Notes: generated from the sequence alone by a model not told the origin. DNA of 36,789 bases from Rhodospirillaceae bacterium (GCA_029267445.1 JAJUIU010000038.1:1-36789), one strand, 5' to 3'. Shown: positions 29,190 through 36,789, numbered from the stretch's first letter. Translations and numbers: made by a program.

Positions 29190-30812
29190 ATGGCGGCTGG
29201 CGGCAGGGGTCTCGTCACCATGGCTGAAAGGCCCTTGGACCGAATGGAGGAAGCCGGTCCCGGCGGGGTGGACACCCCGGACGAACTCACGCGCCTGCGG
29301 GCCATCGAAGTGGCCCTCGCCCAGGCGGCGAGCCACAGCCCGATCGTGATCTACGCCCAGGATCGGGACCTGCGTTACGTCTGGCTGCACAACATCAATG
29401 CCGACCCGGTCCGGCAGTCGATGGTCGGCAAGTTCGACCATGAGATGCTGACGCCGGAGACGGCGGCCCCCCTGACCGCGCTGAAGCGGCGCGTGCTGAC
29501 CACGGGGGCGCCCGCCCGCGAGGCGGTCCGCATCCACGTGCTGGGCGAGGCCGAGCCCCGATTCTACGACCTGACGCTGGTACCGACGCGCGACGCCGCC
29601 GGCGCCATCATCGGGATCACCGGGGTGGGGATCAACGTCACGGTGCAGGAACGGCAGCGCGCCGAACTGGAGGCCGCGCGGGCGGAGGCGGAGCGCGCCA
29701 ATCAGGCCAAGTCGCGGTTCCTGGCGGCCGCGAGCCACGATCTGCGCCAACCCTTCCAGGCGATGCACCTGTTCCTGCACCTGCTGGAAATGAAGCTGAC
29801 AGCGGACGACCAGCGCGATCTGGCCCGCAAACTGGGCGAGGCGCTGGAAAGCGGGGAGCAGCTTCTGAACACGCTGCTGGAAATCTCCGCCCTGGAATCC
29901 GGCACGGTGACGCCGAGTCCGGAGGATGTGCCGCTGGGGCGCCTGCTGCGCCGCCTGACGGAGGAGTTCGAGCCCCAGGCGGCGGAAAAGGGCCTGCGGC
30001 TGCGATTCGTGGACAGTTCCGCCACGGTGCGGACGGACCCGGTGATGCTGGATCGCATGCTGCGGAACCTGATCGGCAACGCGTTGCGGCACACGGCGAC
30101 GGGCAAGGTGCTGCTGGGGGCCCGGAACGTGGACGGGGCGATGCGCATCGAGGTCTGGGACACCGGACCCGGTATCCCCGAGGACAAGCGGCAGGAGATC
30201 TTCCAGGAGTTCATCCAGCTGAACGAGGGGCCACGCGATAGGCGCCAGGGCCTGGGCCTTGGCTTGTCGATCGTGAAGCGCACCGGCCAGCTGCTGGGCC
30301 ATCCCGTCGGGCTGCGGTCCCGCCCCGGCCATGGCTCCTGCTTCTGGATCGAAGTGCCGGTCCCGAACCGGCCGGCCCGGACGGCGGCACCTGCGCGACC
30401 GGAACCGGTGCTGCCCCCGGCGCCGCGCCCGCTGGTGGCCGTGGCGGAAGATGACAGGCTGCAGCTGGCCGCGCTGGAGGCGATGCTGCGGGACTGGGGG
30501 TGCGAGGCCGTGCTGGCCCCCACTGCGGCGGAACTGCTGGCGAAGCTGCGCACGCTGGACCGGGCGCCGGACATCCTGCTGACCGACCTGCGGCTGCCCG
30601 GAACGGAGCAAGGGCCCACCCTCGCTTCGGAGATCCGGGCCGCGTACGGCGATGCCGTGCCGGCATTGCTGCTGACCGGGGACACGCATCCGGAGATCGA
30701 GACGACGGCGCGCGAGGCCCGTCTGACCCTGGTGCACAAACCGGTCCACCCCAACCGCCTGCGGCGGACGATCGAGGCGGCCCTGGGCCTGAGCCTGCGC
30801 CGGAACGGGTGA
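29190..30812 (+). CDS. Hybrid sensor histidine kinase with PAS and receiver domains
   Basis: 540 residues, no membrane segment, so a cytosolic sensor. PAS domain about 45-155 (SPIVIYAQDRDLRYVWLHN ... GITGVGINVT). A short coiled link leads to HisKA with phospho-acceptor His183 in ASHDLRQPFQAMH. The HATPase domain at about 290-395 has N-box MLRNLIGNALRHTA, G1 DTGPGIP and G2 GLGLGLSIVKR. A Pro-rich linker leads to a receiver domain about 420-535 with acidic pocket AEDD, phospho-acceptor Asp466 (LLTDLRLPG) and Lys517 (VHKPVHP). GGGAGG lies 4 bp before the ATG. No separate response regulator lies nearby; the S9 peptidase follows by 58 bp. The signal is unknown, although the haem-less PAS could bind a small cytosolic ligand. 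Confidence 0.95.
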   Translation: MAAGGRGLVTMAERPLDRMEEAGPGGVDTPDELTRLRAIEVALAQAASHSPIVIYAQDRDLRYVWLHNINADPVRQSMVGKFDHEMLTPETAAPLTALKRRVLTTGAPAREAVRIHVLGEAEPRFYDLTLVPTRDAAGAIIGITGVGINVTVQERQRAELEAARAEAERANQAKSRFLAAASHDLRQPFQAMHLFLHLLEMKLTADDQRDLARKLGEALESGEQLLNTLLEISALESGTVTPSPEDVPLGRLLRRLTEEFEPQAAEKGLRLRFVDSSATVRTDPVMLDRMLRNLIGNALRHTATGKVLLGARNVDGAMRIEVWDTGPGIPEDKRQEIFQEFIQLNEGPRDRRQGLGLGLSIVKRTGQLLGHPVGLRSRPGHGSCFWIEVPVPNRPARTAAPARPEPVLPPAPRPLVAVAEDDRLQLAALEAMLRDWGCEAVLAPTAAELLAKLRTLDRAPDILLTDLRLPGTEQGPTLASEIRAAYGDAVPALLLTGDTHPEIETTAREARLTLVHKPVHPNRLRRTIEAALGLSLRRNG

Positions 30813-30870
30813 TTGACCGCGCCGGCGCGCCGCTGTCTGCTTCGCCGATGATCGGGCGCGGGACGGAACG

Positions 30871-32877
30871 ATGACGGGGATCGCACGGCGGAGGGTGCTG
30901 CTGGCCGGGGCGGCGGCGGGCGCCCTGCCCTTCATCGGCCCCGCATCCGCGCCGGCGTCGGCCCATGCCCCCCTGATCCCCCGGCGGGTGCTGTTCGCGC
31001 CCGCCGACCGGGAGCTGCCGCGCCTCAGCCCCGACGGGCGGCGACTGCTGTGGCTGGCCCAGCACAATGGCGCGCGCAACCTGTGGACCGCCGGTGTGGA
31101 CACGCCGGCCGACGCGCGCCCGCTGACGCGCCTGTCCGGCCGGGGCGTGACGCGGCTGACACCGCCCGCCTGGAGCGCCGACGGGGCCGCCATCATCTTC
31201 GGCAGCGACGGCGACGGGGACGAGAACACGCGGCTGTCGGCGATCCGGCTGGAGGACGGACGCGTGGTGGCGCTGACGCCGGAGAAGGGCGTGCGGGCGG
31301 GCCTAGTCGGCGTCAGCCCCCGCCATCCGGACCAGGTGCTGGTCAGCCACAACGGGCGGGACCGCCGCTTCTTTGACGGGTGGCGCGTGGACCTCCGCAC
31401 CGGTGCGGCGGAACTGGTGTTCGAGAATGACGGGTTCGTGAACTTCTGGGCGGACCGGGACTTGCGCGTGCGCCTCGCCATGCGGCGGCGGGCGGACGCG
31501 GGCGTCGAGTATGTCGCCATCGGGCCGGACGGGACGCGCACACCCGCCGGGGGTGCGGACTTCGAGGACATGGAGACGACCACGCCGCTGCTGTTCGCCG
31601 ACGACGGGCGGACGCTGTACTGGATCGACAGCCGGGGCCGGGACAAAGCGGCCCTGACCGCGCAGGATACGGACGGGACCGTGCGGGTGCTGGGCCAGGA
31701 CCCGGCGGCGGACGTGTCGGGGGCCGCGTTCGACCCGGTGACGCTGACCCCACTGGGCTGGCGGTCGAACCCCGGACGGCCGCGCTGGACGGCACTGGAC
31801 CGACGTTTCGCCGACGACCTCGCCTACCTGGGCACGGTGGACAGGGGCGACATCGACTTCACGAGCTGGTCGGCGGACGGGACGCGGGCGCTGGTCTGGT
31901 TCAACGACGATGACGGGCCGGCGCGGTTCCGGCTGTACGACCGCGCCGCCCGGCGGGCGACGTACCTGTTCGCCAGCCATGACAGGCTGGACGGGCTGCC
32001 GCTGGTGCCGATGGAGACGGTGACCATCCGCAGCCGGGACGGGCTGGACCTGGTCAGTTACCTGTCGCGGCCGATGGATGCGACCGGGCCCACCCCGCTG
32101 GTGCTGGTGGTGCACGGGGGGCCGCACAGCCGCGACGCCTGGGGCCTGTCGCCCACCCACCAGTGGCTGGCGAACCGGGGCTACGCCGTGCTGTCGGTGA
32201 ACTTCCGGGGGTCCACCGGCTTCGGCAAACGGTTCCTCACCGCCGCCTACGGGGAGTGGGGGGCGAAGATGCAGGACGACCTGGTCGACGCGGTGGACTG
32301 GGCCGTGCGGGAGGGGATCGCCGACCGGGCGAAGGTGGCGATCATGGGGGCGAGCTATGGCGGCTACGCCACGCTGGCGGGCCTGACCATGACGCCGGGC
32401 GTGTTCGCCTGCGGCATCGCGTCGGTCGCCATGGCGAACCTGACCACCTTCCTGGACACCCTGCCCCCCTACTGGCGGCCGAACGCGAACATCTGGCACC
32501 GGCGCATCGGCGGCGATCCGACGACGCCGGAGGGCCGGGCGTTCCTGGAGGCGCGCTCCCCCCTCACCCATGTGGGGCGGATGACGGCACCGCTGCTGCT
32601 GGGTCATGGGGCGAACGACCCCCGCGTGAAGCCGTCCGAGAGCCAGCAGGTGGTGGAGGCGGCGCGGGCGAAAGGCCTGCCGGTCGTCTATGCCGTGTTC
32701 CCGGACGAAGGGCATGGCTTCGTCCGCCCGGCGAACCAGGTGGCCTGGCGGGCCCTGACGGAGGCGTTCCTGGCGCGCCACCTGGGCGGCCGGTTCGAGC
32801 CGGTCGGCCGGGACTTCGAGGGCAGCAGCATGGAGATCAGGGCCGGGCGCGAGCTGGTGCCGGGGCTGGCGGGGTGA
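30871..32877 (+). CDS. S9 family (prolyl oligopeptidase-like) peptidase with Tat-like signal
   Basis: 668 residues. The N-terminus ARRRVLLAGAAAGALP followed by an A-rich c-region ending ASAHA suggests Tat export to the periplasm. A beta-propeller (about 40-375) precedes the alpha/beta-hydrolase domain. Catalytic triad: Ser495 in MGASYGGYA, Asp583 in HGANDPRV, His615 in DEGHGF. The oxyanion segment is VLVVHGGPHS. The family cleaves short peptides after Pro, Ala or basic residues, or removes acyl amino acids; specificity is not readable. It starts 58 bp after the kinase stop on the same strand and may be co-transcribed. A repeat region follows. The propeller has extended Asp/Gly loops (GSDGDGDENTR). 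Confidence 0.94.
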   Translation: MTGIARRRVLLAGAAAGALPFIGPASAPASAHAPLIPRRVLFAPADRELPRLSPDGRRLLWLAQHNGARNLWTAGVDTPADARPLTRLSGRGVTRLTPPAWSADGAAIIFGSDGDGDENTRLSAIRLEDGRVVALTPEKGVRAGLVGVSPRHPDQVLVSHNGRDRRFFDGWRVDLRTGAAELVFENDGFVNFWADRDLRVRLAMRRRADAGVEYVAIGPDGTRTPAGGADFEDMETTTPLLFADDGRTLYWIDSRGRDKAALTAQDTDGTVRVLGQDPAADVSGAAFDPVTLTPLGWRSNPGRPRWTALDRRFADDLAYLGTVDRGDIDFTSWSADGTRALVWFNDDDGPARFRLYDRAARRATYLFASHDRLDGLPLVPMETVTIRSRDGLDLVSYLSRPMDATGPTPLVLVVHGGPHSRDAWGLSPTHQWLANRGYAVLSVNFRGSTGFGKRFLTAAYGEWGAKMQDDLVDAVDWAVREGIADRAKVAIMGASYGGYATLAGLTMTPGVFACGIASVAMANLTTFLDTLPPYWRPNANIWHRRIGGDPTTPEGRAFLEARSPLTHVGRMTAPLLLGHGANDPRVKPSESQQVVEAARAKGLPVVYAVFPDEGHGFVRPANQVAWRALTEAFLARHLGGRFEPVGRDFEGSSMEIRAGRELVPGLAG

Positions 32878-32896
32878 GCGGTTCCGCCCGTCGCCC

Positions 32897-32956
32897 CTCG
32901 CCCTAGTCGCCTTCGGCGTCCGCTAAAGCGACGACAGGCTCAGGGTGAAGGGCGAG
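32897..32956. repeat. CAGGCTCAGGG-class repeat with 29-bp insert, copy 2
   Basis: CTCGCCCT and AGGGCGAG form the ends, and GACAGGCTCAGGGTGA the core. The 29-nt stretch at 32904-32932 is the exact reverse complement of 14578-14606 and interrupts the repeat at the same position. Confidence 0.8.
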
Positions 32957-32990
32957 TGGAGCCATCAGCGCGGTAAATGGCTGGAGTCGT

Positions 32991-33163
32991 CACCCCTCAC
33001 CCCCCTCGCTCCGCTCGGGACCCTCTCCCGCAAGGGGAGAGGGGGAACTTGGTGACGGCACGGTTCTGACGCGGCGGGCTGATTTCAGATGAAGCTGCGG
33101 CGCCGGTAAACCCTCTCCCCTTGCGGGAGAGGGTGGTGAGCGCCAGCGAACCGGGTGAGGGGT
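32991..33163. repeat. Inverted pair of CCTCACCC...CTCTCCC-class repeats, pair 2
   Basis: The left copy (32991-33045) starts ACCCCTCACCC and contains CCCTCTCCCGCAAGGGGAG. The right copy (33108-33163) is its inverse, ending GGGTGAGGGGT. The gap between is about 62 bp, against 67 bp in the pair at 23602-23778, and both pairs lie 3' to genes or at gene ends. Confidence 0.8.
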
Positions 33164-33181
33164 GGACCGGGGCGCTGCCGG

Positions 33182-33667
33182 TCAGTCGCGGAAGTTCACG
33201 TACTGGAGCGGCTGTTCGATCTTCAGGCCCTTGACCAGGGCGATGCAGGCCTGGAGGTCGTCGATCTTTTTGCCGGTGACGCGCAGCTCGTCGCCCTGGA
33301 TTGCGGCCTGGACCTTCATCTTGCTGTCCTTGATGGCCTTGACGATCTTCTTCGCGAGCTCCTGCTCGATCCCCTGCTTGACCTTGACGACCTGGCGCAG
33401 GTTGCCGCCGGCGGCCCCCTCCTCCTTGCCCCAATCCAGCGCGCCGGGGTCGAGCTTGCGGCGCACGAAGTAGCCTTTGATCATCTCCTGGAGCTGGGCG
33501 AGCTTCACCTTGTCCTCGGTCAGGATGGTGATCTCGTTCTCCTTGCGCTCGATCGTGGACTTCGACCCTTTGAAATCGAAGCGGTTCTGGATCTCGCGAA
33601 GGACGCCGTCGATCGCGTTCTGCACCTCGGCCAGCTCGGTCTTGGAGACGATGTCGAAGGAGGGCAT
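33182..33667 (-). CDS. yajQ: YajQ family nucleotide-binding protein
   Basis: 161 residues, near the family's usual length. The chain starts MPSFDIVSKTELAEVQNAID, followed by FDFKGSKSTIERKENEI, GYFVRRKLDPGALDWG and a C-terminal DELRVTGKKIDDLQACIAL half, forming the two ferredoxin-like domains of YajQ. Members bind cyclic di-GMP or RNA/nucleotides; in Xanthomonas one acts as a c-di-GMP effector with a transcription factor. Cytosolic. It is divergent from the next gene, 127 bp apart. The family call is firm; effector binding here is inferred. Confidence 0.95.
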   Translation of the reverse strand: MPSFDIVSKTELAEVQNAIDGVLREIQNRFDFKGSKSTIERKENEITILTEDKVKLAQLQEMIKGYFVRRKLDPGALDWGKEEGAAGGNLRQVVKVKQGIEQELAKKIVKAIKDSKMKVQAAIQGDELRVTGKKIDDLQACIALVKGLKIEQPLQYVNFRD

Positions 33668-33794
33668 GGGCGGGCTTTCCAGGGCTGCGGGTCCGGTCGG
33701 GCGCGATCCTAAGCGGGCACCCCCGCCCGTTGCAACGGCGCGCGGCCTTCTTACCTATGGGCAGGAGAAAACGAGAAGAGGGAGGCCGGGCGCC

Positions 33795-34208
33795 ATGCCC
33801 TTCATGGACCGCGAGAGCTTCATCGCCCTGCTGGACAGCTTCGGCGACCCCGACGACGCCAAGGTGCTGGCGAACGCGCGCACGGTGCACGCCCGGATGC
33901 AGGATGCCGGTATCAGCTGGGACGCGCTGCTGATCCCCGCCCCCGGAACCGCTCCCGCCGAACCGGACGAGGAGGAGGCGAGCTGGCGCGAGCCCGCACC
34001 ACCGGCCGAGTTCATGCCGTCCGAGGACGACGCGGCGGACGCCGCGCTGATCGACCGCATGCTGGCGGAGTACAGCCTGTCGGAGGAGACGCGGCGCGAG
34101 CTACTGGACCTGAAGGCCGACATCGCGGCGGGCGAGTTCACCCGGCAGGACAGCAAGTACATCCGCAACCTCGCCGGCCGGCTGTCCACCCGAAAGAAGG
34201 CCGGCTGA
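33795..34208 (+). CDS. Hypothetical acidic protein, family not recognised
   Basis: 137 residues. The N-terminal part MPFMDRESFIALLDSFGDP is helical, the middle (about 48-75) is Pro/Glu/Asp-rich and probably disordered, and the C-terminal half (about 78-130) has two helices (ALIDRMLAEYSLSEETRRELLDL and a Lys/Arg-rich end). GAGGGAGG lies 9 bp before the ATG. A longer in-frame start upstream is not supported by composition. It is divergent from yajQ and convergent with the hemerythrin-like gene. It may be a small regulator or adaptor, but I cannot name a family. Confidence 0.75.
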   Translation: MPFMDRESFIALLDSFGDPDDAKVLANARTVHARMQDAGISWDALLIPAPGTAPAEPDEEEASWREPAPPAEFMPSEDDAADAALIDRMLAEYSLSEETRRELLDLKADIAAGEFTRQDSKYIRNLAGRLSTRKKAG

Positions 34209-34236
34209 GGCGAGGCGGGAAGGCGCTCCGGGGGCT

Positions 34237-34953
34237 TCAGGCCGCCAGACGGTCCATCAGGTCCGACCAGTCGGCGTCGGTCAGGGTCGGCCGGGCGGCG
34301 TGCAGCAGCACGGCCTCGTACGCCGCCTCCGGCGCGTCGGCGCGCATGTGGGCCAGCATCAGCCCGCGCTCCGGCCGTGACATGGCCGGCAGCATCACCC
34401 GCATCCAGGTGATCATCTCCGGGCCGGGGATGGCGCTGACGATCGCCTGCTCCATGGCCATCAGCTCGGCGTCGGTGAACAGACGCTGGAGCAGCGGCAG
34501 GGTCACCGTCTCCTCCTCGTGCATGTGCTGGAGGTCCTCCGACACGAAGAGGGAGAAGGCGAGGTAGAGGTCGCGGCCAAGGGCCGGGCGCGCGGCGGCG
34601 GGTGCCGTCTCCATCCGGGCCAGCAGCGCCTCTAGCTCCACGAAGCGCTGGCGGTGATGGTCGTGCTGATAGTCCACCATCACGCAGGCGGCGGCCGAGC
34701 GGGCGCGCAGCGGGATGTGGATGTGCGCCTCCTCATGGGCCATGTGGCTGGCCGAGAGGGCGAGTTGCGCCCGCACGGCGATGACCATGAGGGCCGCCGC
34801 CTCTGCATCGGCGAAGTCGGTCGAGCCGAGCCGCACCAGTAGCTGGGTCAGGGCGAAGCGGATCCCCTTGTGGACGGGACCGTAGAGGTCATGGGTGGCG
34901 CGGGCAGCCGGACGGACGTCGGCGGGCGCGGCGGGCAGGATCACATCGGGCAT
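34237..34953 (-). CDS. Hemerythrin-like protein
   Basis: 238 residues, all-helical. Helices carry His/Glu residues in positions typical of the hemerythrin di-iron or haem-type site: HDLYGPVHKGIR near residue 21, HMAHEEAHIHIPL near 75, YQHDHHRQRFVELE near 100 and HMHEEETVTLPLL near 155. The last ~70 residues (FTDAELMAMEQAIVSAIPG ...) form an added helical region, so it is larger than a single hemerythrin domain. Such proteins bind oxygen, sense NO or store iron; the role here is unknown. I chose the ATG at 34953, since the frame upstream to 35016 is Arg/Gly-rich and lies in the promoter. The ribosome binding site is weak. Confidence 0.75.
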   Translation of the reverse strand: MPDVILPAAPADVRPAARATHDLYGPVHKGIRFALTQLLVRLGSTDFADAEAAALMVIAVRAQLALSASHMAHEEAHIHIPLRARSAAACVMVDYQHDHHRQRFVELEALLARMETAPAAARPALGRDLYLAFSLFVSEDLQHMHEEETVTLPLLQRLFTDAELMAMEQAIVSAIPGPEMITWMRVMLPAMSRPERGLMLAHMRADAPEAAYEAVLLHAARPTLTDADWSDLMDRLAA

Positions 34954-34989
34954 AAGGGGCACCAAGCTTACGGGCGGTCGTCCAGGCCC

Positions 34990-35016
34990 CTTATACCGGC
35001 CGCGTGTGCCACGCAA
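34990..35016 (-). promoter_or_regulatory. Possible sigma-70-type promoter of the hemerythrin-like gene
   Basis: On the minus strand TTGCGT (35011-35016) and TATAAG (34990-34995) are 15 bp apart, with the start codon about 37 bp downstream. The spacing is shorter than the ideal 17 bp. The sequence upstream is AT-rich for this genome. Confidence 0.35.
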
Positions 35017-35062
35017 ATTTCAATTTGGTTTCGAATGTTTCAGTGCGCCACCTGACGGCCGG

Positions 35063-36058
35063 TCAGGCCGCCTCCTCCGCGAAATGGCAGGCGACGAGGC
35101 GGCCGTCGACGGCGCGGGGGAGCGGGATTTCGGCCGAACAGCGGGGCTGCGCCATGGGGCAGCGCTTGTGGAAGGCGCAGCCGGACGGCGGGTTGAGGGG
35201 ACTCGGGAGCTCCCCCTTCAGCGGCGGGGGGGCCGCCTCCCCCCGGTGCAGGCGCGGCATGGCGGCCAGCAGGGCGCGGGTGTAGGGGTGGCGCGGGCGG
35301 CTGAAGATGAGGTCCTTGGGGCCGTGCTCCACCGGCTTGCCCAGATACATGACCATGACCTCGTCCGCGATGTGGCGGACGACCGAGAGGTCGTGGCTGA
35401 TGAAGACGTAGGCGAGGCCGAACTCCTCCTGCAGATCCAGCAGAAGGTTCAGCACCTGCGCCTGGACCGAGACGTCGAGGGCGGATACGGGCTCATCCGC
35501 CACCACCACGCGCGGGTTCAGCATGAGCGCCCGGGCGATGGCGATGCGCTGGCGCTGACCGCCGGAGAACATGTGCGGGTAGCGGTCGGCAAGCTCCGGC
35601 CGCAGCCCGACCTTGGCCATCATCGCCAGCGCCTTCTCCCGCCGCTCCGCCGGGGACAGGTCCGTGTTGATCAGCAGCGGCTCCGCCAGGATGGCGCCGA
35701 CCTTCTGGCGCGGGTTGAGGGAGCCGTAGGGGTTCTGGAACACCATCTGCACGGTCGGGCGCCGGGCCTTGCGCGTGGCGGCGTCGGCATGGGCGACGTC
35801 CGTGCCGTCGAACATCAGCTCGCCCCCCGTGGGCGGCTCGATCATGGTCAGCACGCGGGCGAGCGTGGACTTGCCGCAGCCGCTCTCCCCCACCACGGCC
35901 AGGGTGCGGCCGGCGCGCACGGTGAAGCTGGCGCCGTCCAGCGCCTTGACCGTGGCCTTGCCGAACCAGCCGCGCTTGACGGTGTAGTGGCGCTTCAGGT
36001 CGCGCGCTTCGAGCACGACGGGGGCTTCGGCGGAAGTGGTTCCGGGTGATGCCGACAT
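35063..36058 (-). CDS. dppF: Dipeptide/oligopeptide ABC transporter ATP-binding protein (DppF/OppF type)
   Basis: 331 residues. Walker A GESGCGKST at about 57-65, Q-loop MVFQNPYGSLNP, signature FSGGQRQRIAIARAL, Walker B VVVADEPVSALD and switch His in FISHDLSVV. The C-terminal oligopeptide-type domain with GCAFHKRCPMAQPRC (Cys-rich) is present. It powers import of peptides or related solutes with the paired DppD ATPase. The start codon overlaps the dppD stop by one base (TGATG), so the two are translationally coupled; a GTG one codon earlier is possible. The permease and binding protein genes should lie upstream, outside the window. The transported substrate is not readable from the ATPase. 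Confidence 0.95.
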   Translation of the reverse strand: MSASPGTTSAEAPVVLEARDLKRHYTVKRGWFGKATVKALDGASFTVRAGRTLAVVGESGCGKSTLARVLTMIEPPTGGELMFDGTDVAHADAATRKARRPTVQMVFQNPYGSLNPRQKVGAILAEPLLINTDLSPAERREKALAMMAKVGLRPELADRYPHMFSGGQRQRIAIARALMLNPRVVVADEPVSALDVSVQAQVLNLLLDLQEEFGLAYVFISHDLSVVRHIADEVMVMYLGKPVEHGPKDLIFSRPRHPYTRALLAAMPRLHRGEAAPPPLKGELPSPLNPPSGCAFHKRCPMAQPRCSAEIPLPRAVDGRLVACHFAEEAA

Positions 36059-36789
36059 CACGCCGCCTCCCCGATCTCGTTAACCCGGATGCAGCGGACG
36101 CGGCCGGTGGCGTCGTCGTCCAGGGCCGGGCGGGCGGCACGGCAGGCGTCGACAGCGTAGGCGCAGCGCGGGTTGAACAGGCAGCCCGCCGGCCGGTCGA
36201 ACAGGCCGGGGACGACGCCGGGGATGGTGGGCAGGCGCCGCTTGCCCGCCGCCCGTTCCGGCAGGGCGTCCAGCAGCGCGCGGGTGTAGGGGTGGCGCGG
36301 ATTGGCGAACAGGTCGTCGGCCGACCGCGTTTCCACCACCTGCCCGGCGTACATGACGGTGACCCGGTGCGCCACCTCAGCCACCACGCCCATGTCGTGG
36401 GTGATCAGGATCAGGCCCATGCCCTTCTGGCGCTGGAGGTCGCGGAGCAGGTCCAGGATCTGCTTCTGGATCGTCACGTCCAGCGCCGTCGTCGGCTCGT
36501 CCGCGATCAGCAGGCGCGGATTGCAGGCGATGGCCATGGCGATCATCACGCGCTGGTTCATTCCGCCGGAGAGTTGGTGCGGGAAGGCGGACAGGCGCGT
36601 TTCCGGTGCGGGGATGCCCACCTGTTCCAAGAGCGCGATGGTGCGGTGGCGCAAGGCCTTGCCGGACAGCCCCTCGTGCAGCTTGAGGGTCTCCCCGATC
36701 TCGTTAACCCGGATGCAGCGGACGCGGCCGGTGGCGTCGTCGTCCAGGGCCGGGCGGGCGGCACGGCAGGCGTCGACAGCGTAGGCGCA
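36058..36789 (-). CDS. dppD: Dipeptide/oligopeptide ABC transporter ATP-binding protein (DppD/OppD type), 5' part missing or rearranged
   Basis: The frame stays open to the window edge (243 codons plus stop). From about 36690 downward it is normal Dpp[18 protein letters not shown], signature [16 protein letters not shown], Walker [13 protein letters not shown], switch ITHDMGVV and the C-terminal [15 protein letters not shown] domain. Walker A and the rest of the N-terminal half are not present. Instead, bases 36691-36789 encode in frame an exact copy of the protein's own C-terminus, from [17 protein letters not shown] to RVNEIGE, joined at the shared Glu-Ile-Gly-Glu to the middle of the protein. 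This makes either a tandem in-frame duplication or an assembly artefact. The gene is coupled to dppF by a TGATG overlap. Confidence 0.85.
   Translation of the reverse strand, partial: CAYAVDACRAARPALDDDATGRVRCIRVNEIGETLKLHEGLSGKALRHRTIALLEQVGIPAPETRLSAFPHQLSGGMNQRVMIAMAIACNPRLLIADEPTTALDVTIQKQILDLLRDLQRQKGMGLILITHDMGVVAEVAHRVTVMYAGQVVETRSADDLFANPRHPYTRALLDALPERAAGKRRLPTIPGVVPGLFDRPAGCLFNPRCAYAVDACRAARPALDDDATGRVRCIRVNEIGEAA
36067..36165. repeat. 99-bp direct repeat, internal copy
   Basis: This 99-bp stretch encodes the DppD C-terminus and is repeated exactly at 36691-36789. The base on the left side differs between the copies (C at 36066, T at 36690). Confidence 0.95.
36691..36789. repeat. 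99-bp direct repeat, window-terminal copy
   Basis: Exact copy of 36067-36165, offset 624 bp (208 codons), ending at the last base of the window. See the dppD entry for the coding consequence. Confidence 0.95.

Larger units (their letters stand above)
32878..33181. other. Intergenic region after the S9 peptidase, filled with repeats
   Basis: 304 bp between the convergent S9 peptidase and yajQ genes. It holds the second interrupted copy of the CAGGCTCAGGG-class repeat (32897-32956) and the second inverted pair (32991-33163). No gene is visible. Confidence 0.75.

Noticed and set aside
29115-31646. 843-codon minus-strand open frame
   Set aside because: It is antisense to the histidine kinase and S9 peptidase genes, both with complete catalytic motifs. 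It is Arg/Ser/Pro-rich without domains.
34954-35062. Sigma-54 promoter (TGGCAC) before the hemerythrin-like gene
   Set aside because: TGGCAC is present on the minus strand, but no TTGC-type -12 element follows at the required distance.
36558-36764. 68-codon minus-strand frame starting [15 protein letters not shown], and its twin ending at 36140
   Set aside because: Both start inside the 99-bp repeat and lie in a shadow frame of dppD and dppF; the identical start is only the repeat.

Overview
The window is about 36.8 kb of very GC-rich (roughly 70 percent) bacterial chromosome, densely coded, with third-position G/C bias strong enough to leave long open frames opposite almost every gene. The gene content suggests an alphaproteobacterium, most likely of the Rhodospirillales/Azospirillaceae type. 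It includes a fused 3-hydroxyacyl-CoA dehydrogenase/enoyl-CoA hydratase, a short class Ia NrdA without an ATP-cone, a DUF1611/DgcN-DgcA pair, an ECF42-like sigma factor with a YCII/DGPF partner, SleB-type hydrolases and DUF2237. The lineage is an inference from gene families and base composition. I see no phage, integrase, transposase, CRISPR array, tRNA or rRNA.

Layout. 1-1416 is the 3' part of smc. 1556-4570 holds a lipoprotein, then after an AT-richer gap a stress/metal group (CBS-pair protein, UspA-like protein, a small disordered protein, a ZIP transporter). 4703-9751 holds a nu-type glutathione transferase, the YCII plus ECF sigma module with a candidate self-recognised promoter, a Sel1-like periplasmic protein, a SleB-like cell wall hydrolase, a YcbL-like metallo-hydrolase and thymidine kinase. 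10097-16318 (minus strand) is a fatty-acid/acyl-CoA degradation cluster. Its transcription order is MerR regulator, thiolase, fused hydroxyacyl-CoA dehydrogenase/enoyl-CoA hydratase, acyl-CoA dehydrogenase, and a palindromic operator candidate lies just upstream of the regulator.

16438-18111 carries DUF2237, a VOC protein and a TPR protein. 18366-23319 carries the class Ia ribonucleotide reductase genes nrdB and nrdA, both minus strand. They are separated by a 2.1 kb stretch with an EF-hand lipoprotein, a possible 22-residue membrane peptide and a 1.1 kb non-coding repeat island. The nrdA leader has two adjacent DnaA-box-like sequences. 24029-28866 has an FG-GAP/UnbV-type protein, a multi-pass membrane protein, the dgcN-dgcA pair (D-glutamate catabolism by N-acetylation and racemisation) and a small membrane protein. 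29190-34953 has a hybrid histidine kinase, an S9 peptidase with a Tat-like signal, YajQ, an unrecognised 137-residue protein and a hemerythrin-like protein. 35063-36789 is the end of a dipeptide/oligopeptide ABC transporter operon (dppF, and dppD running off the window).

The most unusual structure is in the DNA rather than the proteins. There is a GGTGAC array with mostly alternating 12 and 9 bp spacing. There are several families of intergenic palindromic repeats, one of which carries an identical 29-bp insert in two copies. An exact 99-bp direct repeat closes the window inside dppD and implies either an in-frame 624-bp tandem duplication or an assembly artefact. I found no clear candidate for a wholly new multi-gene system; the strongest leads are listed as findings.
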